A stretch of DNA of 64,000 nt. It comes from an uncultured Maribacter sp. (GTDB taxonomy: Bacteria; Bacteroidota; Bacteroidia; Flavobacteriales; Flavobacteriaceae). The stretch covers positions 1-64,000 of the forward strand of contig NZ_CANMTX010000010.1 in the NCBI RefSeq assembly GCF_947500985.1, written 5' to 3'. Shown in pieces: positions 1 through 12,500 of the stretch (position 1 is its first letter; each line of letters starts with the position of its first letter). A program made the position numbers and the translations under genes. The notes beneath the pieces were generated by a model, which saw only the letters and a list, made by a program, of their open reading frames with translations, ran no database searches and was not told the DNA's origin.

Positions 1-588
1 TACAGTTGCCGTGTCACAATTTCCTTCCGCATCACATACCGTATACTCTATTACATCGGTTCCTTCAAAACCATCGTCCGGAGTATATGTAATCGTATCA
101 TCTGAAATATCATCAGGTGTACCACCATCATTAATTTCAACAGTTCCATTTGATGGATCGGTTACCGTTAACGTACCATCACTAGGAATACCAAAATCGT
201 TATCTAAAATATCTATATCAATTGGAGTATCTATTGGAGTAGATACAGTATCGTCCACAACATCTAGAGCTACCGGTTCCCCTACAGTAATTGTTACAGT
301 TGTCGTGTCACAATTTCCTTCCGCATCACATACCGTATACTCTATTACATCGGTTCCTTCAAAACCATCGTTCGGAGTATATGTAATCGTATCATCTGAA
401 ATATCATCAGGTGTACCACCATCATTAATTTCAACAGTTCCATTTGATGGATCGGTTACCGTTAACGTACCATCACTAGGAATACCAAAATCGTTATCTA
501 AAATATCTATATCAATTGGAGTATCTATTGGAGTAGATACAGTATCGTCTACAACATCTAACTCTTCTATAGGAGTATTATCAGGATC
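1..588. repeat. Two tandem 294-bp near-identical repeats (Ig-like domain units)
   Basis: Bases 1-265 and 295-559 match at a 294-bp (98-codon) offset with only three differences seen by eye (near 10, 75 and 254). Each unit encodes one Ig-like domain of the large minus-strand protein. The first copy is cut by the window edge, so more copies may lie to the left. Confidence 0.9.
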
Positions 589-2775
589 TAAATAATCCGG
601 AGTACCATCATTATCCGTATCGTCATTTGTTGGATCACCATCGTTGTTCGCATCCTCGTCCGATGTATCCAAACCATCACCATCATCGTCCAAATCCCTA
701 TAGTTTACGTCCTCCGTACCATCGGTGTCAGGCAGATCGTTAGCAGGGTCGTTGATCTCATCGTTGACATCAAAACCGTCATTTACATCAGAACCTTCAT
801 AACCATCGTCAAGTCCATCACCATCGGTATCTATACCGGTAAAGGTCTGATCAGGGATTCCGTCAAAATTAAAATCGTTGCCCTCATTGTTATCGGCAAC
901 AGAATCGTTATCACTATCTAAATCAAGGTAATCTACATTATCGATTCCATCTGTATTGACAGGTGTTAGCCCATCCGGATATGCACTGTTAACTCCATCG
1001 TTAGATGCATACGTTGCGGCATCGTCCTCGTTAGGAGCTATATAGCCATCTGTAGTCTGTGCCTCTGCATTATCTGGAATTCCATCGTTATCACTATCAA
1101 TATCCAAATGGTTCGGTATTCCATCATCATCACTATCTAATGAATCAGTTAACGGATCGTTGTCGCCATCTAAATTAGGATCTTCAACACTGTCCAATAT
1201 ACCATCGTTGTCATCATCAAGATCTGCACTATCCGCTACTCCATCGCCATCAGTATCAGGACCAGTATTGGTGTCAGGATCTAAATAATCTGGAGTACCA
1301 TCATTATCACTATCGTCATTTGTTGGATCACCATCGTTGTTGGCATCCTCATCAGGTGTATCCACACCGTCACCGTCATCGTCCAAATCCCTGTAGTTTA
1401 CATCCTCAGTACCATCGGTATCAGGCAGATCATTAGCAGGGTCGTTGATCTCATCATTGACATCAAAACCGTCATTTACATCAGAACCTTCGTAACCATC
1501 GTCAAGTCCATCACCATCTGTATCTATACCGGTAAAGGTCTGATCAGGGATTCCGTCAAAATTAAAATCGTTGCCCTCATTGTTATCGGCAACAGAATCG
1601 TTATCACTATCTAAATCTCTATAATCGGGCTCAGCATCACCATCTGTATTAATCATATCAATACCTTGATTTCCAGAACCTTCATACGCATCGTCAAGAC
1701 CATCCTTATCACTATCCAATCCTGAAGGAGGCACATATCCATTAGTTAACTGACCTTCAATATTATCAGGAATACCATCATTATCAGAATCTATATCCCT
1801 ATAATCTGGTTTAGCATCACCATCTGTATTGTATTGAGGTTCAATACCCCCTTGACCGTAAACTTCATCTAAACCATCGCGTGTACTATCAATACCATCT
1901 GGTGCTAAATAACCAGCAGTAGATTGTGCTTCGTAATTATCTAAAATTCCATCATTATCAGAATCTATATCATGAAAATCAGGAATTCCATCACCGTCAG
2001 TATCTATAGGAGACAACCCAGCCTCATAAGAATCATCGATACCATTGTTATCATTATCACCAGTTGGTGGAATATACCCTTCAGAAGTTTGAGCCTCTAC
2101 CTTATCTTTAATACCGTCATTATCTGAATCAAAGTCTCTATAATCAGGATACTGATCACTATCGGAATTTATCGGTATAATACCAAAACCAAAACTACCT
2201 TCATAAGCATCATCTAAACCATTTTGGTTTACATCGATACCTAAAGGAGCCACATATTCTAAATAAGGTTGAGATTCAACATTATCTCTTATACCATCAA
2301 TATCAGAATCAAAATCTAAATAATCTACTATCGCAGCCCTATCAGAGTTAATAGGAATGATACCAAAACCATATGAGCCTTCGTAAGCGTCATCTAATCC
2401 ATTATTATTATCATCAATACCAGAAGGAGCGACATAACTAATAGTACGCTGACCTTCATAATTATCTAATATACCATCTCCGTCAGAATCAATATCTAAA
2501 TAATTCGGTATACCATCACCGTCCCTATCAGAAGGGTTCGTTAAGTAATCCCCATCACCATCTTCATTCTGATCTTCAACAGTATCTAAAATACCATCAT
2601 CATCTTTATCTATATCTTCTACCGATTGTTCAAAAAACAGAATTGATGTATTGACTTCTTTAGATTCAAATCCGAAAACTTGAATACCAAGAAGCAATAT
2701 CATTGAAAAAATAAATAGAAAAGAAAATCTGTCGGTATTAAAACCGTTAATTTTTATAAAAGAAATTTTACCCAT
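1..2775 (-). CDS. Large secreted thrombospondin type 3 / Ig-like repeat protein, N-terminal part, cut by window edge
   Basis: The minus strand is open from an ATG at 2775 to base 1, giving 925 residues with no stop; the ORF track lists only antisense shadows. Residues 1-40 hold a hydrophobic stretch ([17 protein letters not shown]) that looks like a signal peptide or anchor. About residues 55-730 are acidic DxDxDGxxD repeats (for example [25 protein letters not shown]) typical of calcium-binding thrombospondin type 3 repeats. From about residue 733 come 98-residue Ig-like (Big_9/cadherin-like) repeats ending CDAEGNCDT. The likely role is a surface or secreted adhesin-like protein; Bacteroidota proteins of this kind often use type IX secretion, but the C-terminus that would show it is outside the window. 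An in-frame upstream ATG at 2802 would add MVISKTLTL and cannot be excluded. Confidence 0.85.
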   Translation of the reverse strand, partial: MGKISFIKINGFNTDRFSFLFIFSMILLLGIQVFGFESKEVNTSILFFEQSVEDIDKDDDGILDTVEDQNEDGDGDYLTNPSDRDGDGIPNYLDIDSDGDGILDNYEGQRTISYVAPSGIDDNNNGLDDAYEGSYGFGIIPINSDRAAIVDYLDFDSDIDGIRDNVESQPYLEYVAPLGIDVNQNGLDDAYEGSFGFGIIPINSDSDQYPDYRDFDSDNDGIKDKVEAQTSEGYIPPTGDNDNNGIDDSYEAGLSPIDTDGDGIPDFHDIDSDNDGILDNYEAQSTAGYLAPDGIDSTRDGLDEVYGQGGIEPQYNTDGDAKPDYRDIDSDNDGIPDNIEGQLTNGYVPPSGLDSDKDGLDDAYEGSGNQGIDMINTDGDAEPDYRDLDSDNDSVADNNEGNDFNFDGIPDQTFTGIDTDGDGLDDGYEGSDVNDGFDVNDEINDPANDLPDTDGTEDVNYRDLDDDGDGVDTPDEDANNDGDPTNDDSDNDGTPDYLDPDTNTGPDTDGDGVADSADLDDDNDGILDSVEDPNLDGDNDPLTDSLDSDDDGIPNHLDIDSDNDGIPDNAEAQTTDGYIAPNEDDAATYASNDGVNSAYPDGLTPVNTDGIDNVDYLDLDSDNDSVADNNEGNDFNFDGIPDQTFTGIDTDGDGLDDGYEGSDVNDGFDVNDEINDPANDLPDTDGTEDVNYRDLDDDGDGLDTSDEDANNDGDPTNDDTDNDGTPDYLDPDNTPIEELDVVDDTVSTPIDTPIDIDILDNDFGIPSDGTLTVTDPSNGTVEINDGGTPDDISDDTITYTPNDGFEGTDVIEYTVCDAEGNCDTTTVTITVGEPVALDVVDDTVSTPIDTPIDIDILDNDFGIPSDGTLTVTDPSNGTVEINDGGTPDDISDDTITYTPDDGFEGTDVIEYTVCDAEGNCDTATV
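581..1615. repeat. Duplicated TSP3 segment at 693-bp spacing
   Basis: About 345 bp starting at 581 (tcaggatctaaataatc) recur from 1274 with scattered, mostly third-position changes. The offset of 693 bp is 231 codons, so the reading frame is kept. This is an older, more diverged duplication than the Ig-like repeats beside it. Confidence 0.8.
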
Positions 2776-2865
2776 AAGTGTTAGTGTTTTACTAATCACC
2801 ATGGCATTACGCAGGATTTTTAAAATGTTCGTTATAAGAAAGTGGGGCTGTCTTATTTAACGATG

Positions 2866-2896
2866 CTAAGATATATTATAATTGAATCAACTCAAA
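2866..2896 (-). promoter_or_regulatory. Candidate promoter of the large repeat protein
   Basis: Read on the minus strand, TTTG is followed after exactly 19 nt by TATCTTAG, one mismatch from the Bacteroidota -7 element TAnnTTTG. This would give a leader of roughly 80-90 nt before the ATG at 2775. Confidence 0.4.
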
Positions 2897-3130
2897 TTCT
2901 TTTTCGATTAACCAAGGAATTAAATGGGTAATCGACAGAAAAAGCAGGCTTTTTAATTAAGAATATTTAACATTTCAATTTTATTTACGATGAATTCTTA
3001 ATAAAAGATCATAGAATATTTAAAATAGTAACCTTTAAAAACCTAAAACCCAATTAATCAAATAGATATAAAAAATAATAATTTAAAATTATCATACCTA
3101 CAACCTAAATGTTAAGAATTGAATTTATAT

Positions 3131-3138
3131 TACTTTTG
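3131..3138 (+). promoter_or_regulatory. Candidate -7 element of prfC
   Basis: TACTTTTG matches TAnnTTTG. No good TTG lies 19 nt upstream. Transcription would begin around 3143-3146, leaving a leader of only about 8 nt before the ATG at 3153. Confidence 0.5.
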
Positions 3139-3152
3139 CACAAATTTTGTAT

Positions 3153-4742
3153 ATGACCTTTAAGCAAGAAATAGAACGTAGAAGAACCTTCGGAATAATT
3201 TCTCACCCAGATGCGGGTAAAACTACATTGACTGAAAAATTATTACTTTTTGGTGGCGCAATACAAGAAGCAGGTGCTGTTAAGAATAATAAAATTAAAA
3301 AAACAGCTACTAGTGATTTCATGGAAATTGAAAGACAAAGAGGTATTTCAGTTGCCACTTCTGTTCTTGCATTTAACTACAAGGGTAAAAAAATCAATAT
3401 ACTTGATACGCCTGGTCACAAAGATTTCGCAGAAGATACTTTTAGAACCTTAACTGCCGTAGATAGTGTTATTGTTGTAATCGACGTTGCAAAAGGTGTT
3501 GAGGAACAAACAGTTAAATTGGTTGAAGTTTGTAGAATGCGTAAAATACCGATATTGGTGTTTATAAACAAAATGGATAGGGAAGGTCAAGATGCTTTTG
3601 ACCTACTTGACGAATTAGAACAGAAATTAGGTCTTTCTGTAACTCCGTTAAGTTTTCCTATAGGTATGGGATATGACTTTAAAGGTATCTACAATATTTT
3701 CGAAAAGAATATCAACTTATTTAGTGGAGATAATAAAAAGAACATTGAAGAGACTATAGCATTTGATGATGTTACCAATCCTGAGTTGGATAAAATTATA
3801 GGAAATAAGGCAGCAACTGAATTAAGAGAAAACCTAGAACTGGTTTGGGGTGTCTACCCTAGCTTTGATAAAGAGCTTTATTTAAAAGGAGAACAGCAAC
3901 CCGTATTTTTTGGTTCTGCATTAAATAATTTCGGAGTAAGAGAGCTTTTAGACTGCTTTATTCAAATTGCTCCTACTCCACGTTCAAAGAATGCCGAAGA
4001 ACGTCTTGTAGCAGCTAACGAAAAAGAAATGACAGGGTTTGTCTTTAAAATTCATGCTAATATGGATCCAAAGCACAGAGACCGTCTTGCATTTATAAAA
4101 ATCGTATCTGGTACTTTTGAACGTAACAAACCTTATTTACATGTAAGAAATGGTAAAAACTTAAAATTCTCTAGTCCGAATGCATTTTTTGCCGAAAAGA
4201 AAGAAATAGTTGATATCTCTTACCCAGGAGATATTGTAGGGCTGCATGATACTGGCAATTTTAAAATAGGAGATACATTAACTGAAGGAGAAAGTCTGCA
4301 CTACAAGGGTATACCTAGCTTCTCTCCTGAACACTTTAGATATATAAACAATGCTGACCCAATGAAGTCTAAACAACTTAATAAAGGTATTGATCAGTTA
4401 ATGGACGAAGGTGTTGCCCAATTGTTCACCTTAGAACTAAATGGAAGAAAAATAATCGGTACTGTAGGAGCTTTACAGTTTGAAGTGATACAATATAGGC
4501 TTGAGCATGAATATGGTGCAAAATGTAGCTACGAAAACTTTAACGTACACAAAGCCTGTTGGGTGGGTACTGAGAATAGAAAAACAGATGAATTCAAAGA
4601 ATTTGAACGAGTAAAGCAAAAATTCTTAGCGAAAGACAAAAAAGGACAATTGGTTTTTCTAGCAGACTCTCAATTTTCTTTGCAAATGACACAGCAGAAA
4701 TATCCATCAGTGAAATTTCATTTTACTTCTGAATTTGAATAA
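3153..4742 (+). CDS. prfC: Peptide chain release factor 3
   Basis: RF3 is the cytoplasmic translational GTPase that recycles RF1/RF2 from the ribosome after peptide release. The 529-residue protein starts MTFKQEIERRRTF and has the G1 loop SHPDAGKTT (about residues 17-25), DTPGH, FINKMD, and the RF3-type C-terminus with YRLEHEYGAKC. Length fits the family. The ORF track starts at the TTG at 3147, but that codon lies where transcription would begin, so the ATG at 3153 is preferred. The gene stands alone and shares a bidirectional terminator with the converging DUF3467 gene. Sure. Confidence 0.96.
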   Translation: MTFKQEIERRRTFGIISHPDAGKTTLTEKLLLFGGAIQEAGAVKNNKIKKTATSDFMEIERQRGISVATSVLAFNYKGKKINILDTPGHKDFAEDTFRTLTAVDSVIVVIDVAKGVEEQTVKLVEVCRMRKIPILVFINKMDREGQDAFDLLDELEQKLGLSVTPLSFPIGMGYDFKGIYNIFEKNINLFSGDNKKNIEETIAFDDVTNPELDKIIGNKAATELRENLELVWGVYPSFDKELYLKGEQQPVFFGSALNNFGVRELLDCFIQIAPTPRSKNAEERLVAANEKEMTGFVFKIHANMDPKHRDRLAFIKIVSGTFERNKPYLHVRNGKNLKFSSPNAFFAEKKEIVDISYPGDIVGLHDTGNFKIGDTLTEGESLHYKGIPSFSPEHFRYINNADPMKSKQLNKGIDQLMDEGVAQLFTLELNGRKIIGTVGALQFEVIQYRLEHEYGAKCSYENFNVHKACWVGTENRKTDEFKEFERVKQKFLAKDKKGQLVFLADSQFSLQMTQQKYPSVKFHFTSEFE

Positions 4743-4778
4743 AAAAAAGCCCAACTTTAAAAGTTGGGCTTTTTTTTA
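4743..4778. terminator. Bidirectional intrinsic terminator between prfC and the DUF3467 gene
   Basis: The hairpin AAGCCCAACTT / AAGTTGGGCTT is flanked by an A-run on the left and a T-run on the right, so it can end prfC on the plus strand and the rpo operon on the minus strand. Confidence 0.9.
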
Positions 4779-5090
4779 TGCTTCACCGGTCGGACCAAAA
4801 TTCATTGGTATAGAAGGTTGTTCATAATCTTTTATAGTACCATTAGCTTTTTCAAACCGTTGTACATTATCATTCAATGCTTTTAAAAACTTTTTAGCAT
4901 GTTGCGGAGTAAGTATAATTCTACTCTTAACCTTTGCCTTTGGAGCTCCTGGCATCATACTTATGAAATCAACTACAAATTCAGATACTGAATGATTTAT
5001 TATGGCTAGGTTAGAATATATACCCTCTGCCATCTTCTCATCCAATTCAATATTAATTTGTTTTTGATTCGGATTCTTATTGTCACTCAT
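4776..5090 (-). CDS. DUF3467 family protein
   Basis: The 104-residue protein (MSDNKNPNQKQINIELDEK) has the family features INHSVSEFVVDF and SRIILTPQHAKKFLKAL. Its function is unknown to me; it has no signal peptide or membrane segment, so it is cytosolic. It lies 56 bp downstream of rpoC on the same strand, a placement usual in Bacteroidota, and is probably the last gene of the rpoBC transcript because the terminator follows directly. Family assignment is fairly sure. Confidence 0.85.
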   Translation of the reverse strand: MSDNKNPNQKQINIELDEKMAEGIYSNLAIINHSVSEFVVDFISMMPGAPKAKVKSRIILTPQHAKKFLKALNDNVQRFEKANGTIKDYEQPSIPMNFGPTGEA

Positions 5091-5146
5091 ATTACAGTTT
5101 TATTAGAAAAATAACCCCCAAATAAAATTTGAGGGTTAATATAAAA

Positions 5147-8100
5147 TTAGAATCTTAATGCCTCTTTTCTGGCCATTATTTCATCATATTCTTCTTTGGA
5201 CCCAACGATAATACTATCGTAGTCTCTCATACCCGTACCAGCCGGAATCTTATGACCAACGATTACATTTTCCTTAAGACCTTCTAATGTATCAATCTTA
5301 CCACTTACAGCAGCTTCATTCAATACTTTAGTCGTTTCTTGGAACGATGCAGCAGAGATAAATGATTTCGTCTGTAACGATGCTCTAGTAATACCTTGTA
5401 GAATTGGAGTAGCAGTTGCTGAGACAGCATCTCTTGCTTCTACCAATGCCTTATCACCACGTCTCAATAAAGAATTTTCATCTCTCAACTCTCTTGGAGT
5501 TACAATTTGACCTGGTTTAAGGTTATCAGAATCACCCGCTTCCATTACTACTTTCTTACCAAATATTTCATCATTTTCCATAATGAAATCATCTTTATGA
5601 ATCAATTGATTCTCTAAGAAAATAGTATCACCCGGATCTTGAATTCTTACTTTACGCATCATCTGCCTAACAACTACTTCGAAGTGCTTATCATTAATCT
5701 TCACACCTTGAAGTCTATAAACTTCCTGTACTTCGTTTACCAAGTACTGTTGTACTGCAGAAGGACCTTTAATTGCTAAGATATCTTCTGGAGTAATTGA
5801 ACCATCTGACAATGGCATACCAGCTCTTACGTAATCATTCTCCTGAACTAAGATTTGATTAGAAAGTTTTACAAGATATTTCTTCACTTCACCTAATTTA
5901 GATTCAATGATGATTTCTCTGTTACCTCTCTTAATCTTACCAAAAGAAACAACACCGTCAATTTCAGATACAACTGCTGGGTTTGATGGATTTCTTGCTT
6001 CGAATAATTCAGTAACTCTTGGAAGACCACCCGTAATATCACCTGCTTTTGCAGATTTACGAGGAATTTTAACCAAAATCTTACCTTCTTTAATCTTATC
6101 ACCATCATCTACCATAATGTGCGAACCTACAGGTAGGTTATATGAACGTAATGTTTCACCTTTAGCATCTTGAATCAATAATGTTGGTATCAACTTCTTG
6201 TTTCTAGACTCAGAAATTACTTTCTCTTGGAAACCTGTTTGCTCATCAATTTCAACTTGGTAAGTTACACCTTGCTCAATATTCTCATAAGCTATCTTAC
6301 CCGGGAATTCTGAAACGATAACACCGTTATATGGATCCCAAGAACAAATAACATCACCTTTAGCAACCTTAGCTCCGTTTTCAATAAATAATTGAGAACC
6401 GTAAGGAATATTACTTGTACTTAAAGTAATACCTGTTTTAGCATCTACTACTTTTATTTCACTCGTTCTAGAGATTACAATTTCAGCAGGTTTACCGTCT
6501 GAACCTTCTCCTGTTACTGTTCGTAAATCTTCAATCTCAGCAACACCAGAGAATCTTACTTCTAGTTTATTATCTTCAGAAATGTTACCTGCAATACCAC
6601 CTACGTGGAATGTTCTAAGTGTAAGCTGTGTACCTGGCTCCCCAATTGATTGAGCAGCAACAACACCAACAGCTTCACCTCTTTGAACCATCTTATTAGT
6701 AGAAAGGTTTCTACCATAACATTTAGCACAAATTCCTTTATCCGCCTCACATGTAAGTGCCGAGCGAACTTCGATTTTCTCAACCGGAGAAGCTTCAACT
6801 CTTTTCACATCAGCTTCCATAATTTGCTGACCAGCCTGAAGAATTAACTCTTCAGTCATTGGGTTATAAACATCATGCAATGAAACACGACCTAAAATTC
6901 TTTCACCTAAAGTTTCAACGATCTCTTCATTCTTCTTAAGCGCCTGAACTTCTACACCTCTTAATGTTTCACAATCTTCAGTGTTAATAATAACATCTTG
7001 AGAAACATCAACTAGTCTTCTAGTTAAATAACCTGCATCTGCAGTTTTCAAAGCGGTATCAGCAAGACCCTTACGAGCACCGTGAGTAGAAATAAAGTAT
7101 TCCAGAATTGAAAGACCTTCCTTAAAGTTAGAAAGAATCGGGTTTTCAATAATTTCACCACCACCGGCAGTAGATTTTTTAGGCTTAGCCATCAAACCAC
7201 GCATACCTGTTAACTGACGAATTTGCTCCTTAGAACCCCTTGCACCAGAATCAAGCATCATATATACCGAGTTGAAACCTTGCTGATCCTCACGGATACG
7301 CTTCATAGCCAACTCTGTTAACTGAGCGTTAGTAGATGTCCAAACATCAATAACTTGATTATATCTCTCGTTGTTGGTTATAAGACCCATGTTATAATTG
7401 GCCATAATACCGTCAACTTGAACATTGGCTTCACCAATCATGTCCATTTTTTCAGCAGGAATAATAATATCCCCCAAACTAAAGGACAATCCACCTTTAA
7501 AAGCGAATTCATAACCCATAGTCTTAATCTTATCCAAGAACGCGGCTGTAACTGGTACACTTGTTACAGCTAAAATATCTCCAATAATATTTCTTAAGGC
7601 TTTCTTATTAAGAACTTGGTTAATATAACCTGCCGCTTCTGGCACGTGATTATTAAATAATACACGACCTACAGTTGTAGGTATGATTTTATAAACCAAC
7701 TCACCTTCTTCATTGAAATCTTTTGCTCTAACTTTTATTCCAGCATTCAGGTTAACCATGCCTTCATTGAAAGCAATCTCTACCTCTTCTGCTGAATAAA
7801 AAGTTAAACCTTCACCAATAATTGGAACTTCTGGTGTTGATTTACGCTCTTTGGTCATATAATATAGACCCAAGACCATATCCTGTGATGGAACCGTAAT
7901 TGGTGAACCGTTCGCAGGGTTTAATATGTTTTGAGAAGCAAGCATTAATAATTGCGCTTCTAAAATTGCCTCTGGTCCTAATGGTAAATGAACCGCCATT
8001 TGATCCCCATCAAAATCCGCATTAAATGCAGTACATGCTAATGGGTGAAGACGAATCGCTTTACCTTCTATTAATTTAGGTTGGAATGCTTGAATACCTA

Positions 8101-9445
8101 AACGGTGTAATGTAGGAGCCCTGTTTAATAATACTGGGTGACCTTTCAATACATTCTCTAAAATATCCCAAACTACAGGTTCTTTTTTATCTATAATTTT
8201 CTTAGCGGACTTCACTGTTTTTACAATACCTCTTTCTATCAACTTTCTGATAACAAAAGGTTTGTACAATTCAGCTGCCATATCTTTTGGAAGACCACAT
8301 TCGAACAAGTTCAATTCTGGTCCAACAACGATTACCGAACGTGCAGAATAATCAACACGCTTACCAAGTAAGTTTTGACGGAAACGACCTTGCTTACCTT
8401 TTAATGAATCTGAAAGTGACTTTAATGGTCTATTAGATTCAGTTTTTACAGCAGATGCCTTTCTTGTGTTATCAAACAAAGAATCAACAGCTTCCTGAAG
8501 CATACGTTTTTCATTACGCAAAATCACCTCTGGTGCTTTTATCTCTACTAATCTTTTAAGACGGTTATTACGAATAATTACCCTTCTATAAAGATCATTT
8601 AAATCTGAAGTCGCAAAACGACCACCATCTAATGGAACTAATGGACGCAATTCTGGTGGTATAACCGGAATTACTTTCATAATCATCCACTCTGGCTCGT
8701 TTTCTCTATTCTCTTGAGATTCTCTTAATGCCTCTACAACCTGTAAACGTTTTAAAGCTTCAGTTTTACGTTGCTTAGAAGTTTCTGTATTTGCCTTATG
8801 TCTTAACTCGAAAGAAAGTTCTTTAAGATCTATTCTACCCAATAAATCAATTAAACACTCTGCTCCCATTTTAGCTATGAACTTGTTAGGGTCAGAATCT
8901 TCTAAATATTGATTTTCTTGAGGAATAGTATCTATTATATTTAAATACTCTTCTTCTGTTAAGAAATCCATTTTTTGAATTTCTTCACCTTCAGGACCTT
9001 TAGCAATACCTGGTTGAATTACTACATAACGCTCGTAGTAAATAATCATATCCAATTTCTTGGATGGCAAACCTAATAAGTACCCTATTTTGTTAGGCAA
9101 AGAACGGAAATACCAAATATGAGCAACTGGCACTACCAAGTTAATATGACCTACACGGTCTCTACGTACTTTTTTCTCAGTAACCTCTACACCACAACGG
9201 TCACATACGATACCACGGTAACGTATACGCTTATATTTACCACAAGCACACTCGTAATCCTTTACAGGACCGAAAATACGCTCACAGAACAAACCATCGC
9301 GTTCTGGTTTATGAGTTCTATAGTTAATTGTTTCAGGCTTTAAAACTTCACCTCTAGACTCTGCCAAAATAGATTCTGGCGAAGCTAATCCTATTGAAAT
9401 TTTATCAAACCTTTTTACTGGGTTATTATCTTTTATTCTAGCCAT
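5147..9445 (-). CDS. rpoC: DNA-directed RNA polymerase subunit beta'
   Basis: This is the largest catalytic subunit of RNA polymerase, 1432 residues, complete. The N-terminal zinc site is visible as [19 protein letters not shown], the active-site Mg loop as [16 protein letters not shown], and a second Cys cluster ([13 protein letters not shown]) further on. The C-terminus carries [15 protein letters not shown]. The length is usual for Bacteroidota. It follows rpoB by 61 bp. A weak hairpin around 9482-9512 overlaps the rpoB stop codon. Confidence 0.99.
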   Translation of the reverse strand: MARIKDNNPVKRFDKISIGLASPESILAESRGEVLKPETINYRTHKPERDGLFCERIFGPVKDYECACGKYKRIRYRGIVCDRCGVEVTEKKVRRDRVGHINLVVPVAHIWYFRSLPNKIGYLLGLPSKKLDMIIYYERYVVIQPGIAKGPEGEEIQKMDFLTEEEYLNIIDTIPQENQYLEDSDPNKFIAKMGAECLIDLLGRIDLKELSFELRHKANTETSKQRKTEALKRLQVVEALRESQENRENEPEWMIMKVIPVIPPELRPLVPLDGGRFATSDLNDLYRRVIIRNNRLKRLVEIKAPEVILRNEKRMLQEAVDSLFDNTRKASAVKTESNRPLKSLSDSLKGKQGRFRQNLLGKRVDYSARSVIVVGPELNLFECGLPKDMAAELYKPFVIRKLIERGIVKTVKSAKKIIDKKEPVVWDILENVLKGHPVLLNRAPTLHRLGIQAFQPKLIEGKAIRLHPLACTAFNADFDGDQMAVHLPLGPEAILEAQLLMLASQNILNPANGSPITVPSQDMVLGLYYMTKERKSTPEVPIIGEGLTFYSAEEVEIAFNEGMVNLNAGIKVRAKDFNEEGELVYKIIPTTVGRVLFNNHVPEAAGYINQVLNKKALRNIIGDILAVTSVPVTAAFLDKIKTMGYEFAFKGGLSFSLGDIIIPAEKMDMIGEANVQVDGIMANYNMGLITNNERYNQVIDVWTSTNAQLTELAMKRIREDQQGFNSVYMMLDSGARGSKEQIRQLTGMRGLMAKPKKSTAGGGEIIENPILSNFKEGLSILEYFISTHGARKGLADTALKTADAGYLTRRLVDVSQDVIINTEDCETLRGVEVQALKKNEEIVETLGERILGRVSLHDVYNPMTEELILQAGQQIMEADVKRVEASPVEKIEVRSALTCEADKGICAKCYGRNLSTNKMVQRGEAVGVVAAQSIGEPGTQLTLRTFHVGGIAGNISEDNKLEVRFSGVAEIEDLRTVTGEGSDGKPAEIVISRTSEIKVVDAKTGITLSTSNIPYGSQLFIENGAKVAKGDVICSWDPYNGVIVSEFPGKIAYENIEQGVTYQVEIDEQTGFQEKVISESRNKKLIPTLLIQDAKGETLRSYNLPVGSHIMVDDGDKIKEGKILVKIPRKSAKAGDITGGLPRVTELFEARNPSNPAVVSEIDGVVSFGKIKRGNREIIIESKLGEVKKYLVKLSNQILVQENDYVRAGMPLSDGSITPEDILAIKGPSAVQQYLVNEVQEVYRLQGVKINDKHFEVVVRQMMRKVRIQDPGDTIFLENQLIHKDDFIMENDEIFGKKVVMEAGDSDNLKPGQIVTPRELRDENSLLRRGDKALVEARDAVSATATPILQGITRASLQTKSFISAASFQETTKVLNEAAVSGKIDTLEGLKENVIVGHKIPAGTGMRDYDSIIVGSKEEYDEIMARKEALRF

Positions 9446-9507
9446 AATAGCGTGCTGATAATGTTTTAATTTGTTTTACTTAATAGTCTTCAATATAAAA
9501 TATTGAA

Positions 9508-12500
9508 CTATTCCTCAAGTCTAATATCCAAACCTAATCCCTTAAGTTCGTGCATTAAAACGTTGAAAGATTCTGGTAAACCAGGCTCAGGCATAGTTTC
9601 TCCTTTAACGATAGATTCATAGGTTTTTGCTCTTCCGATAACATCATCAGATTTAACCGTTAAAATCTCACGTAAAGTTGCCGATGCACCATATGCTTCA
9701 AGTGCCCATACTTCCATCTCTCCAAAACGCTGACCACCAAATTGAGCTTTACCACCCAATGGTTGTTGTGTAATTAATGAGTATGGTCCTATAGAACGTG
9801 CATGCATCTTATCATCTACCATGTGTCCAAGTTTCAACATATAGATCACACCTACTGTTGCAGGTTGATCAAAACGTTGTCCAGTACCACCATCATATAA
9901 GTATGTATGTCCAAATCTTGGAATACCCGCTTCGTCTGTGTAAGCATTAATCTGATCTAATGTAGCACCATCAAAAATTGGAGTTGCATACTTTCTACCA
10001 AGCTTAAGACCTGCCCAACCTAATACGGTTTCGTAAATTTGACCAATGTTCATACGAGAAGGTACACCCAGTGGATTAAGAACGATATCAACAGGAGTTC
10101 CATCTTCCAAAAACGGCATATCTTCATGACGCACTATTCTAGATACAATACCTTTGTTACCGTGTCTACCTGCCATCTTATCACCAACCTTAAGCTTACG
10201 CTTTTTAGCAATATAGACTTTAGCCAACTTCATAATACCAGCTGGCAACTCATCACCAACAGATATTGTAAACTTATCTCTTCTCAAGTTACCTTGTAAA
10301 TCGTTAAGTTTAATTTTATAGTTATGAAGTAAATCTGCTACTAATGAATTAGTCTCGTTATCTGTAGTCCAGCTTCCACCAACTAAGTGAGCGAAATCAT
10401 CAACAGAATTTAACATTTTCATTGTATACTTCTTACCCTTAGGTAATACTTCTTCACCTAAATCATTAAGAACACCTTGAGAAGTTTTGCCATTAACTAT
10501 GGTAAATAATTTCTCAACAAGAACATCTTTCAATTCTTGGAATTTTACTTCGTATTCTAATTCTAATTTAGAAAGCTCTTCTTTATCTTCTGAACGTTTT
10601 CTCTTATCTTTTACTGATCTAGAGAATAATTTCTTATCAATAACAACACCTCTTAAAGAAGGTGAAGCTTTTAAAGAAGCATCCTTTACATCGCCAGCTT
10701 TGTCACCAAAAATAGCACGTAATAATTTTTCTTCAGGAGTTGGATCCGATTCCCCTTTTGGAGTAATCTTACCTATTAGAATATCACCAGGCTTAACCTC
10801 TGCACCAATTCTAATCATACCATTTTCATCAAGGTCTTTTGTAGCCTCTTCAGAAACGTTTGGTATATCATGTGTAAGCTCTTCAGCTCCTAATTTAGTA
10901 TCTCTAACATCTAAAGAATATTCATCAACATGTATAGATGTAAATATATCTTCACGAACAACTTTTTCAGAAATTACAATTGCATCCTCAAAGTTATACC
11001 CTTTCCAAGGCATAAAAGCTACTACTAAGTTTCTACCTAATGCCAACTCTCCTTTTTCGGTTGCATAACCTTCACAAAGAACTTGTCCTTTCTTAACTCT
11101 ATCTCCTTTTTGTACAATAGGTTTTAGGTTAATGTTCGTACCTTGGTTAGTTTTTCTAAACTTAACTAAGAAATACGTTTTACTATCTTCTTCAAAGCTG
11201 ATCAATCTTTCGTTATCAGTTCTATCATATTTGATAGTAACTTTCTGAGCATCTACATACTCTATAACTCCATCACCTTCTGCATTGATCAATACTCTAG
11301 AATCTGAAGCAACTTGGCGCTCTAAACCTGTACCAACAATCGGTGATTGTGGCTTCAATAAAGGAACTGCCTGACGCATCATGTTTGATCCCATCAAAGC
11401 CCTGTTGGCATCATCATGTTCCAAGAAAGGAATTAAAGATGCAGAAATAGATGCAATTTGATTAGGAGCAACATCGGTATATTGAATTTCTGATGGATCT
11501 ACAACAGGGAAATCACCTTCTTCTCTAGCAATAACCTTTTCAGCATCAATAGTACCATCTTCCTTCATAGGAATGTTTGCTTGCGCAATCTTCATTCCTT
11601 CTTCTTCTTCTGCACTTAAATAAGTAAAGTTCTTATAATCAACAACAGAATCAGTAACTTTTCTATAAGGTGTCTCTAAGAAGCCCATTGGGTTTACTTT
11701 CGCAAACACAGACAATGAAGATATCAAACCAATGTTTGGACCTTCAGGAGTTTCAATAGGACATAAACGACCGTAATGTGTATAGTGAACATCACGTACT
11801 TCGAAACCAGCACGCTCTCTAGATAAACCACCTGGACCTAATGCCGATAGCCTTCTCTTGTGCGTAATCTCTGCTAATGGATTCGTTTGATCCATAAACT
11901 GAGATAACTGATTCGTACCAAAGAAAGAATTAATAACAGAAGACAACGTCTTCGCATTAATCAAATCTATAGGTGTAAATACTTCGTTATCACGAACGTT
12001 CATACGCTCACGAATTGTTCTTGCCATACGTGCAAGACCAACACCAAACTGAGAAGATAATTGTTCACCTACAGTTCTAACACGACGGTTAGATAAGTGG
12101 TCAATATCATCAATCTCTGCTTTTGAGTTAATTAATTCAATTAAATATTTTATTATAGTAATGATATCAATTTTAGTCAAGACTTGCTTGTCCATACCAA
12201 TATCCAACTGTAATTTCTTATTCATTCTATAACGACCAACTTCACCTAAGTTGTAACGTTGATCAGAAAAGAATAATTTATCAATAATACCACGTGCTGT
12301 TTCCTCATCTGGCGGCTCAGCATTACGTAATTGACGATAGATATGTTCAACGGCTTCTTTTTCAGAGTTCGTTGGATCTTTTTGTAATGTATTATGAATA
12401 ATTGCGTAATCCGATTGCGCATTATTTTCTTTATGTAAAAGAACAGTCTTTACATCTGCATCTATAATCTCAGCAATATGTTCTTTCTCTAAAATAGTAT

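Larger units (their letters stand above)
2776..3152. other. Intergenic region between divergent repeat-protein gene and prfC
   Basis: This AT-rich gap has no credible ORF. It holds a candidate promoter for each flanking gene (2866-2896 on the minus strand, 3131-3138 on the plus strand). A short inverted repeat aaaaag-cagg-cttttt near 2939-2954 is too weak to call a terminator. Nothing else was recognised. Confidence 0.6.

Noticed and set aside
293-588. CRISPR-like regular repeat spacing
   Set aside because: The 294-bp units are in-frame protein domain repeats with no unique spacers or cas genes.
11-595. Plus-strand 194-residue Ser/Val-rich ORF
   Set aside because: It is antisense to the Ig-like repeats of the minus-strand protein, whose frame is open to the window edge and has clear domain motifs.
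9482-9512. Terminator between rpoB and rpoC
   Set aside because: The AT-rich bulged hairpin overlaps the rpoB stop codon and lacks a T-run; rpoB and rpoC are expected to be cotranscribed.
10487-11068. 193-residue plus-strand ORF
   Set aside because: Antisense to rpoB, Ser-rich shadow composition, no start context or family features.
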